Below, in pieces: positions 10,697 through 22,736 of a stretch of DNA of 64,000 bases. The stretch is from Buddleja alternifolia. Lineage: Eukaryota; Streptophyta; Magnoliopsida; Lamiales; Scrophulariaceae. The stretch lies in the NCBI GenBank assembly GCA_019426215.1, contig CM033395.1, positions 15,738,569-15,802,568 of the forward strand, in the 5' to 3' direction. The notes under the pieces are model-generated. The model was not told the origin of the DNA. It did no database searches and saw only the letters and a program-made list of their open reading frames with translations. How positions within the stretch are numbered: the stretch's first letter is position 1; each line of letters starts with the position of its first letter. The translations under genes were made by a program, and so were the position numbers.

Positions 10697-11202
10697 AGCT
10701 CCGAAGGGACATCGCTGACTTAAAGAACTCCTTTGCTGATGTCAAGAAGGGGGAAGATAAAGAAAAGTCCAAGGCAATATCTAAAACAGATAATAAACAC
10801 TGGCGATCAATGTTTGAAGAAATAGTAAACATAAAGAAGATGCTAACTCAAAAGAGAAAGCCAAGATATTATCTAGGAAGGTACTTGCTCCCGGACTTGG
10901 ACGTCGATATTTTGGAAAGTATGGGATTTCATCCTTATGTAGGACCGCTTAGACGACCTATCAACTGGAAACCATCCAACGATAGAAGACAAGACATCTA
11001 TTACGACTTAATTCGTGAACTTGGTATTCCTCCAAGGGAATGGGTCGATAGGTTGAAAGAACTGAATGAAAGCGCTAGACAGCGAAGGCATGACTATGAT
11101 GAACTCCAACATACCACCATGATAGACGTTGATCGACTCCTCATAGACTTAGCAAATGAGATCTACCAAAAAGAAGAAAGCATAAAGCGACAGAAAAGAT
11201 GA
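10697..11202 (+). pseudogene. Third ORF of element C, C-terminal part
   Basis: The reading frame of the C copy resumes after insertion G in the same frame and ends at 11202. The conserved C-terminal region is recognisable: a lysine-rich stretch, the segment YLLPDLDVDILESMGF, then IRELGIPPREWVDRL, which aligns with the IGISPEEWDKHF-type block of A and B. This last part is uninterrupted. Confidence 0.75.
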
Positions 11203-11428
11203 ATGCTTGAAAAAAAAATTATATTCAGTATAAATCATGTGTGCTTATCTTTCTATATGAATGAATGATTTATCGCTAAAACACCTTGTTGAGGCTAATC
11301 TAACATTAGCTAACTTTACTAACTTTTCAAATGCTAACTTATAATTATTTTTGGGCTTTTCTTTGAACTCTTAATTTATAAAAAAGTTATAAGAGTTGAA
11401 GTCCTGACATCATCAAAAAGGGGGAAAT
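11203..11428 (+). other. 3' untranslated region and polypurine tract of element C
   Basis: Noncoding AT-rich sequence ending in the polypurine tract AAAAAGGGGGAAAT (11415-11428), directly before the LTR. Confidence 0.75.
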
Positions 11429-12931
11429 TGTTAGAAAATTTCATGTTAGATGTTTTGATGATGACAAGATATGATTTTATGTTAGACCCCAAAATATAAT
11501 GTAAGTTTATGTTTCATAGATCAATTGTATAAGCGTTTGAAAGAATATAATTTTGTTAGGCTTGTAATTTTTATATTTGTAGATTTTAGACTCAGTATTA
11601 GATACCGAATCGCTAATAGAATTCTAGGTGAGCCTATTAGAGATGAAGTAGAAGATCAGAGTCTGAAGTCAAAAGAAGATGAAGATTTATCCTTAGCGTT
11701 TGTCAAACACTAAAGGACTATTTCAGGATTTATGAATCAAGCGCTCAAAGCACTTTAGCGATCAAAATCAGATTCACCTGAAATAAATTCTCAAGTCATG
11801 AAGGACTTAAATGCAATCATTCAATGGACATTTATTTCAAACGAAAAATAAATTCAAATGCATTAAATGCTTGATAAGAGCATTAAATGTGATAAGCCAA
11901 TATGACTTGTGGACAAGCCACCTTTTGACTAGACTGTTAGAACTTCAGAGTTTATAGCTGCTCCCGTCCAATTGGAACCAGCAGGAATTCAGGAATGTCA
12001 GATAAAAGGTATAATCACGCGCCGCGTGAAAGGCACACTCTCACAAGTGTCCAACGGACAGATCCCAAGAATTGCCTATAAATACCTCCTTCCAGAATAT
12101 ATAGAAATACAGAGAGATAGAGATATACGTACATGCACAAGAAAAATTTGCTGAAGAAAAAGCTTAGAAACTGCATAGCCAAAATCTTTCAAGCTTTTTA
12201 CATACATTCCATACAGTCACAAATATCTCAAATATCTTCAAAAAAAGCAACCTAAACTCTTACTGAGATATTCCAAGTTGTTTGATCTTTCCAAAAACAA
12301 ACAAACCCTTGTGATAAAACCCTCAACCTTTCATCTGAGTGAGAAAGTTGTTGAAACCCCTTACAGGCAGTATTTCTGAGTTAGAGAAGCTTGTAGAAGA
12401 AGATCTTCATTGGTGCTGACATCTGTGTGATCAAGGAGCCCGAGATCATTTTCACCTATTTACTATCTTGTAGAAAATTCTGTGTGATTCCTTGATAATC
12501 ATCTTAGTAAATTCCCTCCAAGTGAAAAAGGAGAAGAAAGACGTAGCTGGGATTACATATCCAGTGAACCTTATATATCTTGTGTCATTTACTTTTATTA
12601 TTGTCTTGTTTTATATTATTCTATCTATTCTGAAAAAGACAAGTCAATCTGCTAAGCGACTATTTAACCAAAACAAACACTAAAGCTTTAAAATCATTTC
12701 CGCTGTGCTAACCCTGATTAAGCGATCGAAGCGTTACCCTACTTTGATAAGTTGCTGAAATCACTAAATCTAAGTTATTTTTACTGAAGCGTTTGACCCA
12801 AGCGCTCAGCTTTCTAAGTGTTCTAATCATTAAAAGTGATACAGCTTTTTGAAGTCGAAAAAGACTTCAGGGTCTATTCAACCACCCCCCTCCCCCTTCT
12901 AGACCCTTTCGTATGCCACTTGGGTCCACCA
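11429..12931 (+). repeat. 3' LTR of element C
   Basis: The LTR starts TGTTAGAAAATTTCATG and ends TTGGGTCCACCA, the counterpart of GGGACCAACA in A and B; it is 1503 bases long. It carries the TATA box TATAAATA at 12077-12084, the conserved hairpin GAAGTC-GAAAAA-GACTTC at 12851-12868 and the C-rich tract near 12883. The terminal CCACCA is diverged from CCAACA, in keeping with an older element. Confidence 0.85.
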
Positions 12932-13790
12932 CAAGTGTATTGCCTCGATTAGGACAGTCCCTTCTCTAGTGGCCCAGCTCACCGCAGAAAGGACACCTAC
13001 TCGATTCCTTTAGCACTTCTTTAAGCTTCTTGTTCTTTCCTTTCTTTCTTCCGATTTATCTTCGAGCCTTGAGGGGTTCTTCCATTTTTCCCTTTCCTTT
13101 CCCATACTTGTAATTATCCAATGGTACGTTTTCAGGATTGGAAATTGTATTCCCTTTTCTATTTCTCCATATTTGTCTTTGAACGAGCTCGAGTTTGGTT
13201 GTGAGCCCAGCTAACGAAACCTCAATACCATTCATGTCAAAATTCATGACGAAGTAGTAAAAGGAATCAATAAGTGACTGCAGAATGAATTCAACTTGGA
13301 TGTGAATATCCATGTAGTAATCTAAAGACTTTAATTTTTCAATTAATGTCATCATCTTCAGCATATGTTTTCCCACATTCTCGTGTTCCCTCATCCTTGT
13401 TCTGAAGAGTTCCTTCGATATCATATACCGAACATATTTACCATTCTCTCCAAACATTGAGTCTAGATGGAGTAGTATGTCTCTTGCATTCTCCATCCTT
13501 TCATGTGAGCTTTGCAATTCACTACACATTGAGCTCAACATGTATCCTCTAGCTCGATGATTATCACAGACCCAGTCCATGTAGGAAATTCAAACTCTTT
13601 CATCTTCCCATATTGCCGGTATAGAAGGACGTCTGAGTTCTAGTACATACTCAATCGACTCACTACTTAGGACCATCCTCAAGTTTGTGAGCCATGCTAT
13701 GTAGTTTGGTCCAATCAAAGTATATCTTTTTGTCAAATCAGATAAGGGCTTTGGTGACATTTTGAGAGAGATAATACGAAATAACTGCAT
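12932..13790 (-). pseudogene. Gag of copia element D, broken
   Basis: A copia-type gag (UBN2-like) reads from 13790 leftwards: an N-terminal segment with SDLTKRYTLIGPNYIAW, then the typical LHLDSMFGENGK and LKMMTLIEKLKSL helices. In-frame stops occur at about 13590 and 13056, and again inside the zinc knuckle. The knuckle itself is visible at about 12960-13000 as CPFCGELGH, then a stop, then RRDC. Gag packages the RNA genome in virus-like particles; this copy cannot be made intact. It ends where element C was inserted. Confidence 0.8.
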
Positions 13791-15611
13791 AAAAAGTAAA
13801 AAGATTTATTAGATTCTAATGTAATTGTTGTTCCAAGTTTAAATTAAGGACTTTTTTAATAAACTTGGCTCCCACTACATTTTTTGAAAATCCACACTCC
13901 CACTGTGGAATTCGGAAGTAATCGTTGGAAGGCTTCGTAGTGGTGATTGAGTTCTTTAACAAGATTAATAGATTGCAACCTTTTGCTGGTATTTGGCCTA
14001 ATCAATCTACTAAAGTGATGTCCAACATCAACCCACCAAATGGATGATTCAATTCCTTTGTCCATTATTCATCAAATCTCAACCTTTTAACGATCGTATT
14101 GATTTATGAATAATCTAAGTTCAACCCACTGAGTATCTATTAGTCTAACAATTGAATTTTACCGTGCAACCTTTTGGTGGTATTTGGGGTGAAATATGTT
14201 TTCGACCAATGGCATTTCATGCACTTAGGAAAAATATAATATATATTTCAATATATAATTCTCCCATTGCATAGGGATGAGTTATATATTAAATATCATT
14301 TTAATTTCTCCTAAGTTTAGTGAAGGACAGGATACCTAGTACCCTTTACTAACTTAATATTTTTCAAGTGGGAGAGTTTAAATTATTTATTAGGTCTCAC
14401 TTTGCACATTATCCCATTTCATATCATGCATATAAACATGGATTAAAATAAATAATTAACAATCCTAGAAAACTAACAACACACGATTCATGGACTATAT
14501 TTCCTAGATTGAAACAAGCCAATGTTTCAATCATAAATAAAAAGAAACTATACTAGAGCTTGCAAGGCTCCTTCTTGAATCTCCTCGACTCGACTTAAAT
14601 TTCTCCTTTGGGCCTATTCTATTTCTAACTATTACATTTCAATATTTTTCACCTATACAAAATTTATCTAGAAAGAAAATAAAAAAATAGGATCAAAATG
14701 GCCTTACAACCCATCAAAAAGAAATACAATTTAAAAAAAGAGCCTAAGTCCATGAATCATGTCTCCCATCACATAATATGTTAAACATGATATTTTTCAC
14801 ATAACACAACAAAAACATATATGTTAATTTCTAATTTAATTCAAAATTTAATCACTGTTATTCATATTCTCGAGGATATTAAATTTATTTGATTCCAATT
14901 GAAAGTTCAATTTTAATGAACTACTATTAATCTTTTATCAAAATCCAATTTTAATAAAAAATTAATCTCTAAGCCCATAAAAATTGATTTTACAATGGAA
15001 TAAATCCAGTTTAATACAAAGTCTAACGTTAATTAACATTAGATTATTTGGAAATAAAAAAAATAACCTTATTAAATAATAATTATTATTTATTTTGCAT
15101 TAAAATCTAATTTTAACCAAAACTAAATAATATATATCTATATTTAATAATTGACCCAAGTCAAGTTAGCCCATACTCGTGTGTTAAATAACACACGGGT
15201 GGACTCGCGCTGTGTCGATTTGGCTGTCGGGCAATTGGGCTCGCGCTGATTTCTTGCAGGATGTGCGAGCCCATCTCGACTGTGCGTGCATAGCCTAGTT
15301 ATGCACGCGCCTGCTGCCGAGAAAGATAGGCCGCACAGCGATCCCATCTCAACTGTGGGTTGTGCATGCGCAGCCTCCGCCGGCGTTCCGTCGCCCCTCC
15401 GACGACGGGAAGCTTGCTGAAATTTTTGGTTTTTATTTTCTATCACATAATTTACATGAAATCCAATTTTCATCAAATTCTAAAGAACGAAAAATAAACA
15501 TAATTCTCAAGAACACAAACAACTTGAGATCCACATATCTAATCATGCATCGATAAAAACTGTAAAACATGCTTCTTCAACACATAATTTACATACGCTG
15601 AACCCCACAAT
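13791..15611 (-). other. Leader region of copia element D
   Basis: About 1.8 kb of AT-rich noncoding sequence between the primer site and gag. The part at 13856-14200 is shared with the leader of element E. A GC-rich patch at 15170-15410 contains no convincing gene. No other structure was found. Confidence 0.5.
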
Positions 15612-15626
15612 TTGGCTCCGATACTA
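15612..15626 (-). other. Primer binding site of element D (tRNA-Met type)
   Basis: On the minus strand the sequence next to the LTR reads TAGTATCGGAGCC. This is close to TGGTATCAGAGCC, the site complementary to initiator tRNA-Met in copia elements. Confidence 0.7.
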
Positions 15627-15627
15627 C

Positions 15628-17250
15628 TGTTGAGGAAAATTAACCAAACGCAGCGGAAAACGGAATTTAAAATTTTTTCGCAGGGTCAACCTCGGGGTTT
15701 AATCACACGTATGTATGATAGGGTAAAAATTCAAATTACCCGTTGTAGTGAAATGGTTGATTATTTCCACGAATTTGAATTCTTCAATTCTTCATGAAAA
15801 ATCTCCGGCTGAATAAATCTTGATCTGAGAAGTCCAAGTGTTCTGCCTCTAAATCGTCTCGCCGGAAAAACTTGATGAACTTCCTCCTCCTTTGGCTTGA
15901 TGGCGGACGGCTAGGTGAGAGTGAGGGAGAGGGATTCTTTTCTTGTGGTGTTGTGTAATGCAACTTCTTGCCTAGGCTTATAACTAACGTGATATTCATA
16001 TCACTTAATTATTGTACAGGACTCAAAATAAGCCCATTATTACTCCTAGTGGTCGCCCCTTTTAGGTTTAGTGTGCCACATGGTGTATTAATTTTGTGCT
16101 TAGTTTAATCTAATATTTAATTAATCAACTTAATCCAATTAAACAATAGATAACTCATTTAACTAATTTTATTTCTTCAAGAAATATTATATTAATTAAA
16201 TCATATATAAATTAAATTATTCCTCCAAATAATTAATTCTATTTATTTAATTCTAAGTATCCAATACTTAAAATATTCCCATAAGAAATATTCCACTTTT
16301 CATCAATTTTTCCTTTTTAAGCGTGACTCTTTAGGTTCATCCATATTTGGCAATGGGAGGATTCCATTGAATATGGGTCCCACCCTGCCAGTAAAGTAGT
16401 TCATATTTTAACCCAAATAAGATGAAATAATTAGATCATTTATACCTTTCCATTTGTAAATACCGTGTGAATACAAACTCTTCGTTTCCTTATCCCGGTT
16501 AAGTGAGAGTCATAGTTTTAGCCAAACTCACTAACTTAACACTATGCTATATTTATAGTAAGCTCAGATCAATGAATGTTTTGGCCAAAGACTTTAGGAT
16601 CTAACTTACTTATAAATGCATAGGATAATTCCTCGTTCACTTACGAGGGAACGAATCCTTTCTTGGGTATCAGTTAAGAATACTACTAGCCCATTAGATT
16701 GCAATTCGAGGTTGACCCCACCAACGGGTGAATTGGGTCTAACTACTCTAATGATGAACCTAATGTCACAAGTATATCTTCAACTCGATTCCTCAAGTAA
16801 AAAGTTCAGACATACCTATTACAATTTAATTAATTCTGTCATTGACTGTCAAAGAGTGAAAACCCATGTGACAGAATCGATGCGAGTCATGTCTAAGTGC
16901 CACTATCTCCATCAGTGCAACTATGATATGAGTTCTTCACTACTTCCTAGTGATTGACGGGCACCTTTCTCGTCAAAACTCATATCATACAAGTCTTCAT
17001 GATTTCCAATGCCCAATTGAAAATCTTTGACTTGCAAATTATTTTAGTACACAAGTATCAGACTCCTCTAGTGCCTTAGAGAGTTAACTCTTGTGTTCAT
17101 GGACTTATAGATGATTACAATATATAAATGTCAATATGAATGTAAACAACTAAAATGCTTTTTATTGATTGATTTAATAAACAATTACAAATGGACAATA
17201 TCCTATCATTTACTAATCCTCTAGTGGAATTTGAGGACATTAACCTAACA
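15628..17250 (-). repeat. 5' LTR of copia element D
   Basis: Read on the minus strand the LTR begins TGTTAGGTTAATGTCC at 17250 and ends GGTTAATTTTCCTCAACA at 15628, 1623 bases in all. The ends are TG and CA with related inverted termini. It is followed by the tRNA-Met primer site, which fixes it as the 5' LTR. No second copy is in the window. Confidence 0.75.
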
Positions 17251-19759
17251 CAAAAACATCCGCCCACGCAACCTTAGCATATCTCGAATCAGAATGACCA
17301 TACCATAGGAACCTGGGTATTAATTTTTCCAAAGTTTTTTAAGAATACCTTTAGGAAGAATAAAAATCCCTGCCCAGTAGATATGCATTGATGTTAAAAC
17401 CAACTTGATCAATTGAATCCTCCCGGCATAAGAGAGGGATCTACTCGTCCATGATCCTATGCGACATGTAACCTTAGATATGAGAGTTGAACAATCTGAT
17501 ATGGAAAGTTTAGAAGTGATTATCAGTACTCCCAAGTAACGAATCGGCAAGGTTCCCATCAAAAAACCATAAACTACTTGAATTGAATTTTCATTATTTT
17601 GTGCTTTAGCTGAAAGGAACGTGTGACTCTTATTTGTATTCGCCTGAAGACTAGACAACATAGAAAAAATATGTGTTCCTTGTTTGATAATTTTGACTGA
17701 TTCCAAGTCCTCATTGCGAAAGAGTAAGAGATCATCAGCGAATGTGAGCATGAAAGTCTTTGTTTTTGAGCATTTTCAATGGCATTTAAAGAGAGGAGAT
17801 TCACTAATCAGATTTTCTAAAAGACTATGTAACACCTCCATTACTAGAACAAACAAGTAAGACGATATTGGGTCTACCTGATGTAAACCATGAGCCCTTT
17901 TAAAGTACCCTTCCAGTGATCCGTTTAAGTTAACAGTGAAGGATTTTGAAGTAATGCACTCTCTGATCCAACTTATGAAGGTACGATGAAAATTCATATT
18001 TTCCAGAACTTTTAGTAAGAAATCCCATTCCACTGTATCGTAAGCCTTCATAAGGTAGACTTTAAAAGCACACATTCTGGCAATTTTTTCCTCTTGTAAC
18101 CATGGAATAACTCTTGAGCTAACAAAATATTGTCACTTATTTTCCTTCCCGGTATGAATGCAATTTGAGACTTATCCACTAACTTGCTCAATACTAGAGT
18201 AATTCGATTTGCCATAATCTTGGATATTACTTTCTATAGGACATTACAGCATGCAATGGGACAAAACTCACTAGCGTTTTTAGGAATCTCCACCTTAGGA
18301 ATTAGAGATAATATTGTAGAATTCTCTGATTTAACAAGTTTTCCAGATTCATAGAAATTAAGTATTCCATTACTAATCTCATTTCCTATTAAAGGCCAAG
18401 CCTTCTTGAAGGATGTTGCAGTGTAACCATCAGGCCTCAGAGCCTTATCATCCGGGAAGCTAAATAGGGTTTCTTTAATTTTTGCTAACTCAATCGGCCG
18501 AATCATGTATTCCGCTTCTTCTATGGAAAGTTTCCTCGACACATACATATCAAACTCCAGCAAAATCATTCCTTGCTCATGGACCAAATTACTCAATAAT
18601 TGGGAATAGACAATCTCATTTTTTACCTAAATTGGATCGGTAAGCTCCTGGCCAAAAGTATCCTCAATATGTAATATATGCGACTTAGCTCGACGAGTAG
18701 CAATTTTCTTGAAAAAGAAAGTCGTGCATTGATCCCCATTTTTCAACCAATCTGTCTTAGCTCACTGAGCAAGATATGATATTTCCATCTTAACTGCCTT
18801 AGAAAACAAGTATCTATAAAATTTCTCAAGATCTTGTAAGGGTTCAAAATCTGGAAATTCCATGTACATACTAGAAGAAAAAACTAGTACGATCAACAGT
18901 CAACGTTCAATCATCTTTTTTCCTTCTTAGAATTTGAAAAAGAGGTTTCAGAGCCTTTAATTTACAATTAATAGAATACAGGGGCATGCCAACAATATTG
19001 TGTTTCCATATACAATCAACAATAGATAAAAGAACTAGGATCCTCAATTAAGAAATTATCAAAGCGAAAAATATTATCATTCACCATAGGTTCACTTTCA
19101 AATGACAGAATAATAGGATTATGATCAGACGTTCTAGGATTATCACTTAGGTAAGTGATATGTGAAAGCCTTAAGAACCATGTCGGGTTAGCCACTACTT
19201 GATCTAATTGCCTCCGGATAGTAGCAGACCCCCTTCACTGATTATACCAAGCGAAAGATGAATCTCGCATCGGAACCGATGATAAATCCGAAGCTGTCAA
19301 ACACGCCTGGAACTCCATATTTGCGTCATCATCCTCTAGACCACCCATACTCTCACTCTCATTAATAATGGCATTAAAATCTCCTAAAATCATCGATTCC
19401 CGTTGTGCCATTAATTCCGATATTTGTATTAAATTATCCCATAATTCGCGTCTTTCATCCTGTGTGTTTAACTCATAGACATAAGAGACAAATATGAAAC
19501 TATTCTTGGCAAGATCAGTGACTTTACAATGTACCACTTGACTATTATATCCTTCATTGTCATCCTTAACATACATGGGATCCCACCCTAACCAAATTCT
19601 ATTATTAGGACATATATATTGACTTATTCGATTAAAATTTTAGACTGCCACATGAGTCTCCACAAAACCGCATAATTTCAGTTTATTGTCCATAATAAAA
19701 TCAGAAGCTGCTTTTCGGTGGTCCAGCTTATTTAAACCACGTGCATTCCAAGAAGCCAT
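17251..19759 (-). pseudogene. LINE (L1-type) ORF2: endonuclease and reverse transcriptase, broken
   Basis: ORF2 starts at the ATG at 19759 with MASWNARGLNK, the usual start of plant L1 ORF2. It encodes an APE-type endonuclease (GDFNAI near 19390) followed by reverse transcriptase. The RT has FSFPDDKALRPDGYTA (about 18465), LMKAYDTVEWDFL (about 18045), GLHQVDPISSYLFVL (about 17890; the family usually has RQGDP) and the catalytic FADD (about 17735). Stops and frameshifts break it into several pieces. It is cut by element D at 17251, so the end of RT lies beyond the window. Confidence 0.85.
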
Positions 19760-19764
19760 CGGAA

Positions 19765-20060
19765 TCATATAATAACCTCAGCTTGGGCTGCATTCTTAAT
19801 AGGGCCCTGGTTACTAGGTGAATCATCAAGAATCTCATTGACAAGACTAGCAAACTTATTAGATGTAATAATATCTGAACTATCAATATTATTCCCCACT
19901 TCATTCTTCTCCAAAAATTATATCTCCTCATTCATACCGGTTTCAATCTGCAGCTTCTCCACACTTTTAGGTTGGCCTACTATCTTCCATTCATCTGAAT
20001 TCTGTGGTGGTACTGGATATTGTTTCTTTTTCGGCACATAGATATGGACCGAAGGACCAG
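19765..20060 (-). pseudogene. LINE ORF1, C-terminal part
   Basis: This is the tail of LINE ORF1, ending at the TGA at 19767-19765, five bases before the ORF2 ATG. It has the DEWKIVGQPK segment typical of plant L1 ORF1 C-termini. One in-frame stop is at 19918. Its upstream part lies beyond element F at 32311-33071 and beyond element E at 55198-55738. Confidence 0.7.
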
Positions 20061-21256
20061 CAAAAACTTGACACGACAAAATCCTGGCAAGATAGGTTGC
20101 ATAAGTAGTAAAGTGGATGTTTAAGTCTAGGGTTATCGTATCCGCAGGGAGAACCACAATCTAAACACCAAGACTACTATATTACTCAAGTCTAAGTTAG
20201 ATCCGTCGATAAAAGGTTGATTAATCTAATTAATGAAGCAAGGCAAACACTAAAACAGTTTAAAACCAAATAAGTGAAGAAAACAATAGAGAGACACGAT
20301 TAAGGCACACGGTTCAACCATTTATGCATTTCGATTATGATTAAGGTTCTATTGGATTATTAGATGGATTTAGCTAAGGCGAAATTCCCTGACGTACGTA
20401 CTACCCAATCTCTTGGCATAGCAACCTTACCGTTGTTAATGATTTTCTATATATCTCTATATGAAAACCCAGATTAACAAAGATGCATTTCAGGTCAATT
20501 GCCCACAAGAATGGAAAGCCACCTAAAGAAACCGAGTCTATCTCTACTCGGTTTAACTATAGGGTATTCATTGTTTATATCTTCCCTAGGTTATTATCTC
20601 TCGATCTCTAACTTAGTCATTATATCGAACATTTGGTGATCAAGCAAGTGACGCATTAAGATCAAATATTGAATACATAAATAAAACCAACATTAATCCA
20701 ATAAACACTAAAAAACAACAATCACAATAACATAAACGGCCTAGCCATGGCCTTAATCAAAACATTTAGCTCATATTTATGTCACAAGTACAGATCTGAA
20801 TCATACAAGACATAGGATATTTGAATAAGTTTAAGATTTAAAAACTCCCTAATACTCATGATGATTTTGATCCCTCGTTGAATTCTCCGTCGTCTTGCGA
20901 ATCTGGGCCTTCAAAGAGACGTTATGACCTTCAATCTTCTCCCCAAGCTTTTTCTCCTTTTTTGGTGTGTGTGGCTGCCACTATCTAAGGTAAGTTAGGT
21001 TGAAAATAACCTAAATGGACTATTTATATAGAAAGTGGCCGCCTCGAACGCCACAGCGTTGGGCGGCGTTCACCTTTCTGCCTCCGATGCCGTGGCATTT
21101 TGCATTCGGTTCTCGCCCTTTGCCCCGACTGTTAACCTAATCTGAAAAGTCGGAGAAAACAGAGGTCAAAGCATCATATGTGATCAAATTATCAAGGAAA
21201 CAATCAAAATCAAATTGATAAAAAGGGGAAAACTTGTGTAAAAATAAGTTATATCA
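20061..21256 (-). repeat. 3' LTR of element F
   Basis: Homologous to 31027-32310 over its whole length. Read on the minus strand it starts TGATATAACTTATTTTTACA at 21256. It is about 90 bases shorter than its partner, the difference lying in a GC-rich short repeat near 21050. Confidence 0.85.
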
Positions 21257-22736
21257 ACTACCCCCAAACTTAGCTTTGATCATCCTCGATCAAATAGACT
21301 CAAGCGCACACATGAAGATCGAAAACTTCATTTTCCAATTCATACACACAAAAGCAAGCATTATACCTTCGAAACAATTTCTAAAGAGTTACCCCATGCT
21401 TTGAACATTCAACAATTTGAAAACTACACAAAATCTTAGTTTCTATCCCTAAATCATGAACTCCCACCCCTATATTCATGTTAAGAGCACACTTTAGACA
21501 AGATTATGCAAACTAATTGGAAAGTAAAGACACTGAAACAATTCAACATTTGGTAGTCTATCGGTGTGCATAAAGTGCAAAAGTCACAATCAAAAGGTCT
21601 TTTCAGCTTGTAACGTAAGGCTAGGTGATGGCTAGGGCCGGAAGATATGGATAAAGTGACTAAGTTAAGAGAGCTTATAACTTAAAATCATCGAGCTAAA
21701 TTCGTATATAAACTTTCACAACTTTTCATTTTTCACTCTCTTTTGCCTTTCAACTTATAACCTCCAAACTTGTTTCTTTTCATATCAGGTTGTACAAAGA
21801 TTTCCCAGCCAAATGATCCAATTGAGTGCTAAGATTAAAGCGTAGTTGAGAGCACACTTTTTTTCTTATATATATATATATCGACTATTTAGTCCATTGC
21901 TCAAGTTTTCATTTCATCCTCTTTATTACATAATATTCAAACCTCATATATCCCAACATAGCCAAAACATCACTATCTAATTCATATACATTCAAACCAA
22001 GACAAGGTGACCACCCACTTACAAGCCAAATGATATGAAGTTCTAAGCTCTCTTGTTTGGGTGTTAGACATTGTTTTTCTTTTTAAGCTAGAAGGTGGTT
22101 GTCGTGGCTTATGAAATAAAGACGAATGGTGGTTTCTAGTGTGCTTAACACACTCCATTCTTATCAATACTGCTCAAATCAAGGTCTAGAGATTATGCAA
22201 TATAGAGAAGGGCAAAATGTTAGGCTAACGACAATGGAAGATGACCTAAATCATTTTATGACTTCACAACATTAATACATACTTCATAGGCAACAAAATT
22301 ATAAATTCAACATTTTACATCCGCAAGAATTCGCATAAGCATGACTAAAAATGGCTTTCAAGTCACAACATATGACATGTTGACCACAGACAAAGGACTT
22401 CAACTTTAACAGAGTAGAGATATTCAAACGCATTCTGCTCTTACGCAAGGGTGCACCAATTCATGAATTCTAATTCAACAAGGTTGTACTTACTAATGCG
22501 TGCATAAATTGAAACAAAATGAATGAAGAAATCACAACAAAAGCACAAACAAATCAAAAGCAAAAATGCACGCCACCCCCAAGCTTAAAGTAAACATTGT
22601 CCTCAATGTTCAGGAAATAAATGCAAGATAAGAGGGAAAAGCGATACAACCCGAAAATGGAGAGAAACGAAGGGAGCACGGTGGTGAGCTCTTATCCCAG
22701 GATCAAACCGTGATCAAAATCTGATTGAGAGAAAAC
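21257..22736 (-). other. Noncoding 3' region of element F with two polypurine tracts
   Basis: No gene is seen. On the minus strand the sequence AGTTTGGGGGTAGT lies against the LTR at 21257-21272 and is the probable polypurine tract. A second copy, AAGCTTGGGGGTGG, lies at about 22572-22588 with the phrase TTGAGGACAATG upstream. Two such tracts flanking a long spacer are typical of Athila/Tat-type elements as I know them. Confidence 0.6.

Larger units (their letters stand above)
6126..12931 (+). mobile_element. SIRE-like Ty1/copia element C, 3' part, nested
   Basis: This is the right part of a plus-strand copia element related to A and B: a decayed third ORF, a polypurine tract at 11415-11428 and a 3' LTR at 11429-12931. 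It is interrupted by element A on the left and by insertion G at 8564-10696. At 12932 the sequence resumes inside the gag of minus-strand element D, so C was inserted into D. Its 5' part is outside the window. Confidence 0.85.
12932..17250 (-). mobile_element. Ty1/copia element D, 5' part, minus strand
   Basis: Read on the minus strand this is a 5' LTR (17250 to 15628), a tRNA-Met primer site, a long leader and a gag remnant that is cut by element C at 12932. Pol and the 3' LTR would lie left of the window. D sits in ORF2 of the LINE, which resumes at 17251. Its leader near 13856-14100 resembles, in reverse, the leader of element E at 50266-50520, so D and E are relatives. Confidence 0.8.

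Noticed and set aside
15144..15476. Minus-strand open frame of 110 codons in the GC-rich patch of element D's leader
   Set aside because: No family resemblance and low-complexity Arg/Ala/Thr content; explained by local GC richness that lowers stop frequency.
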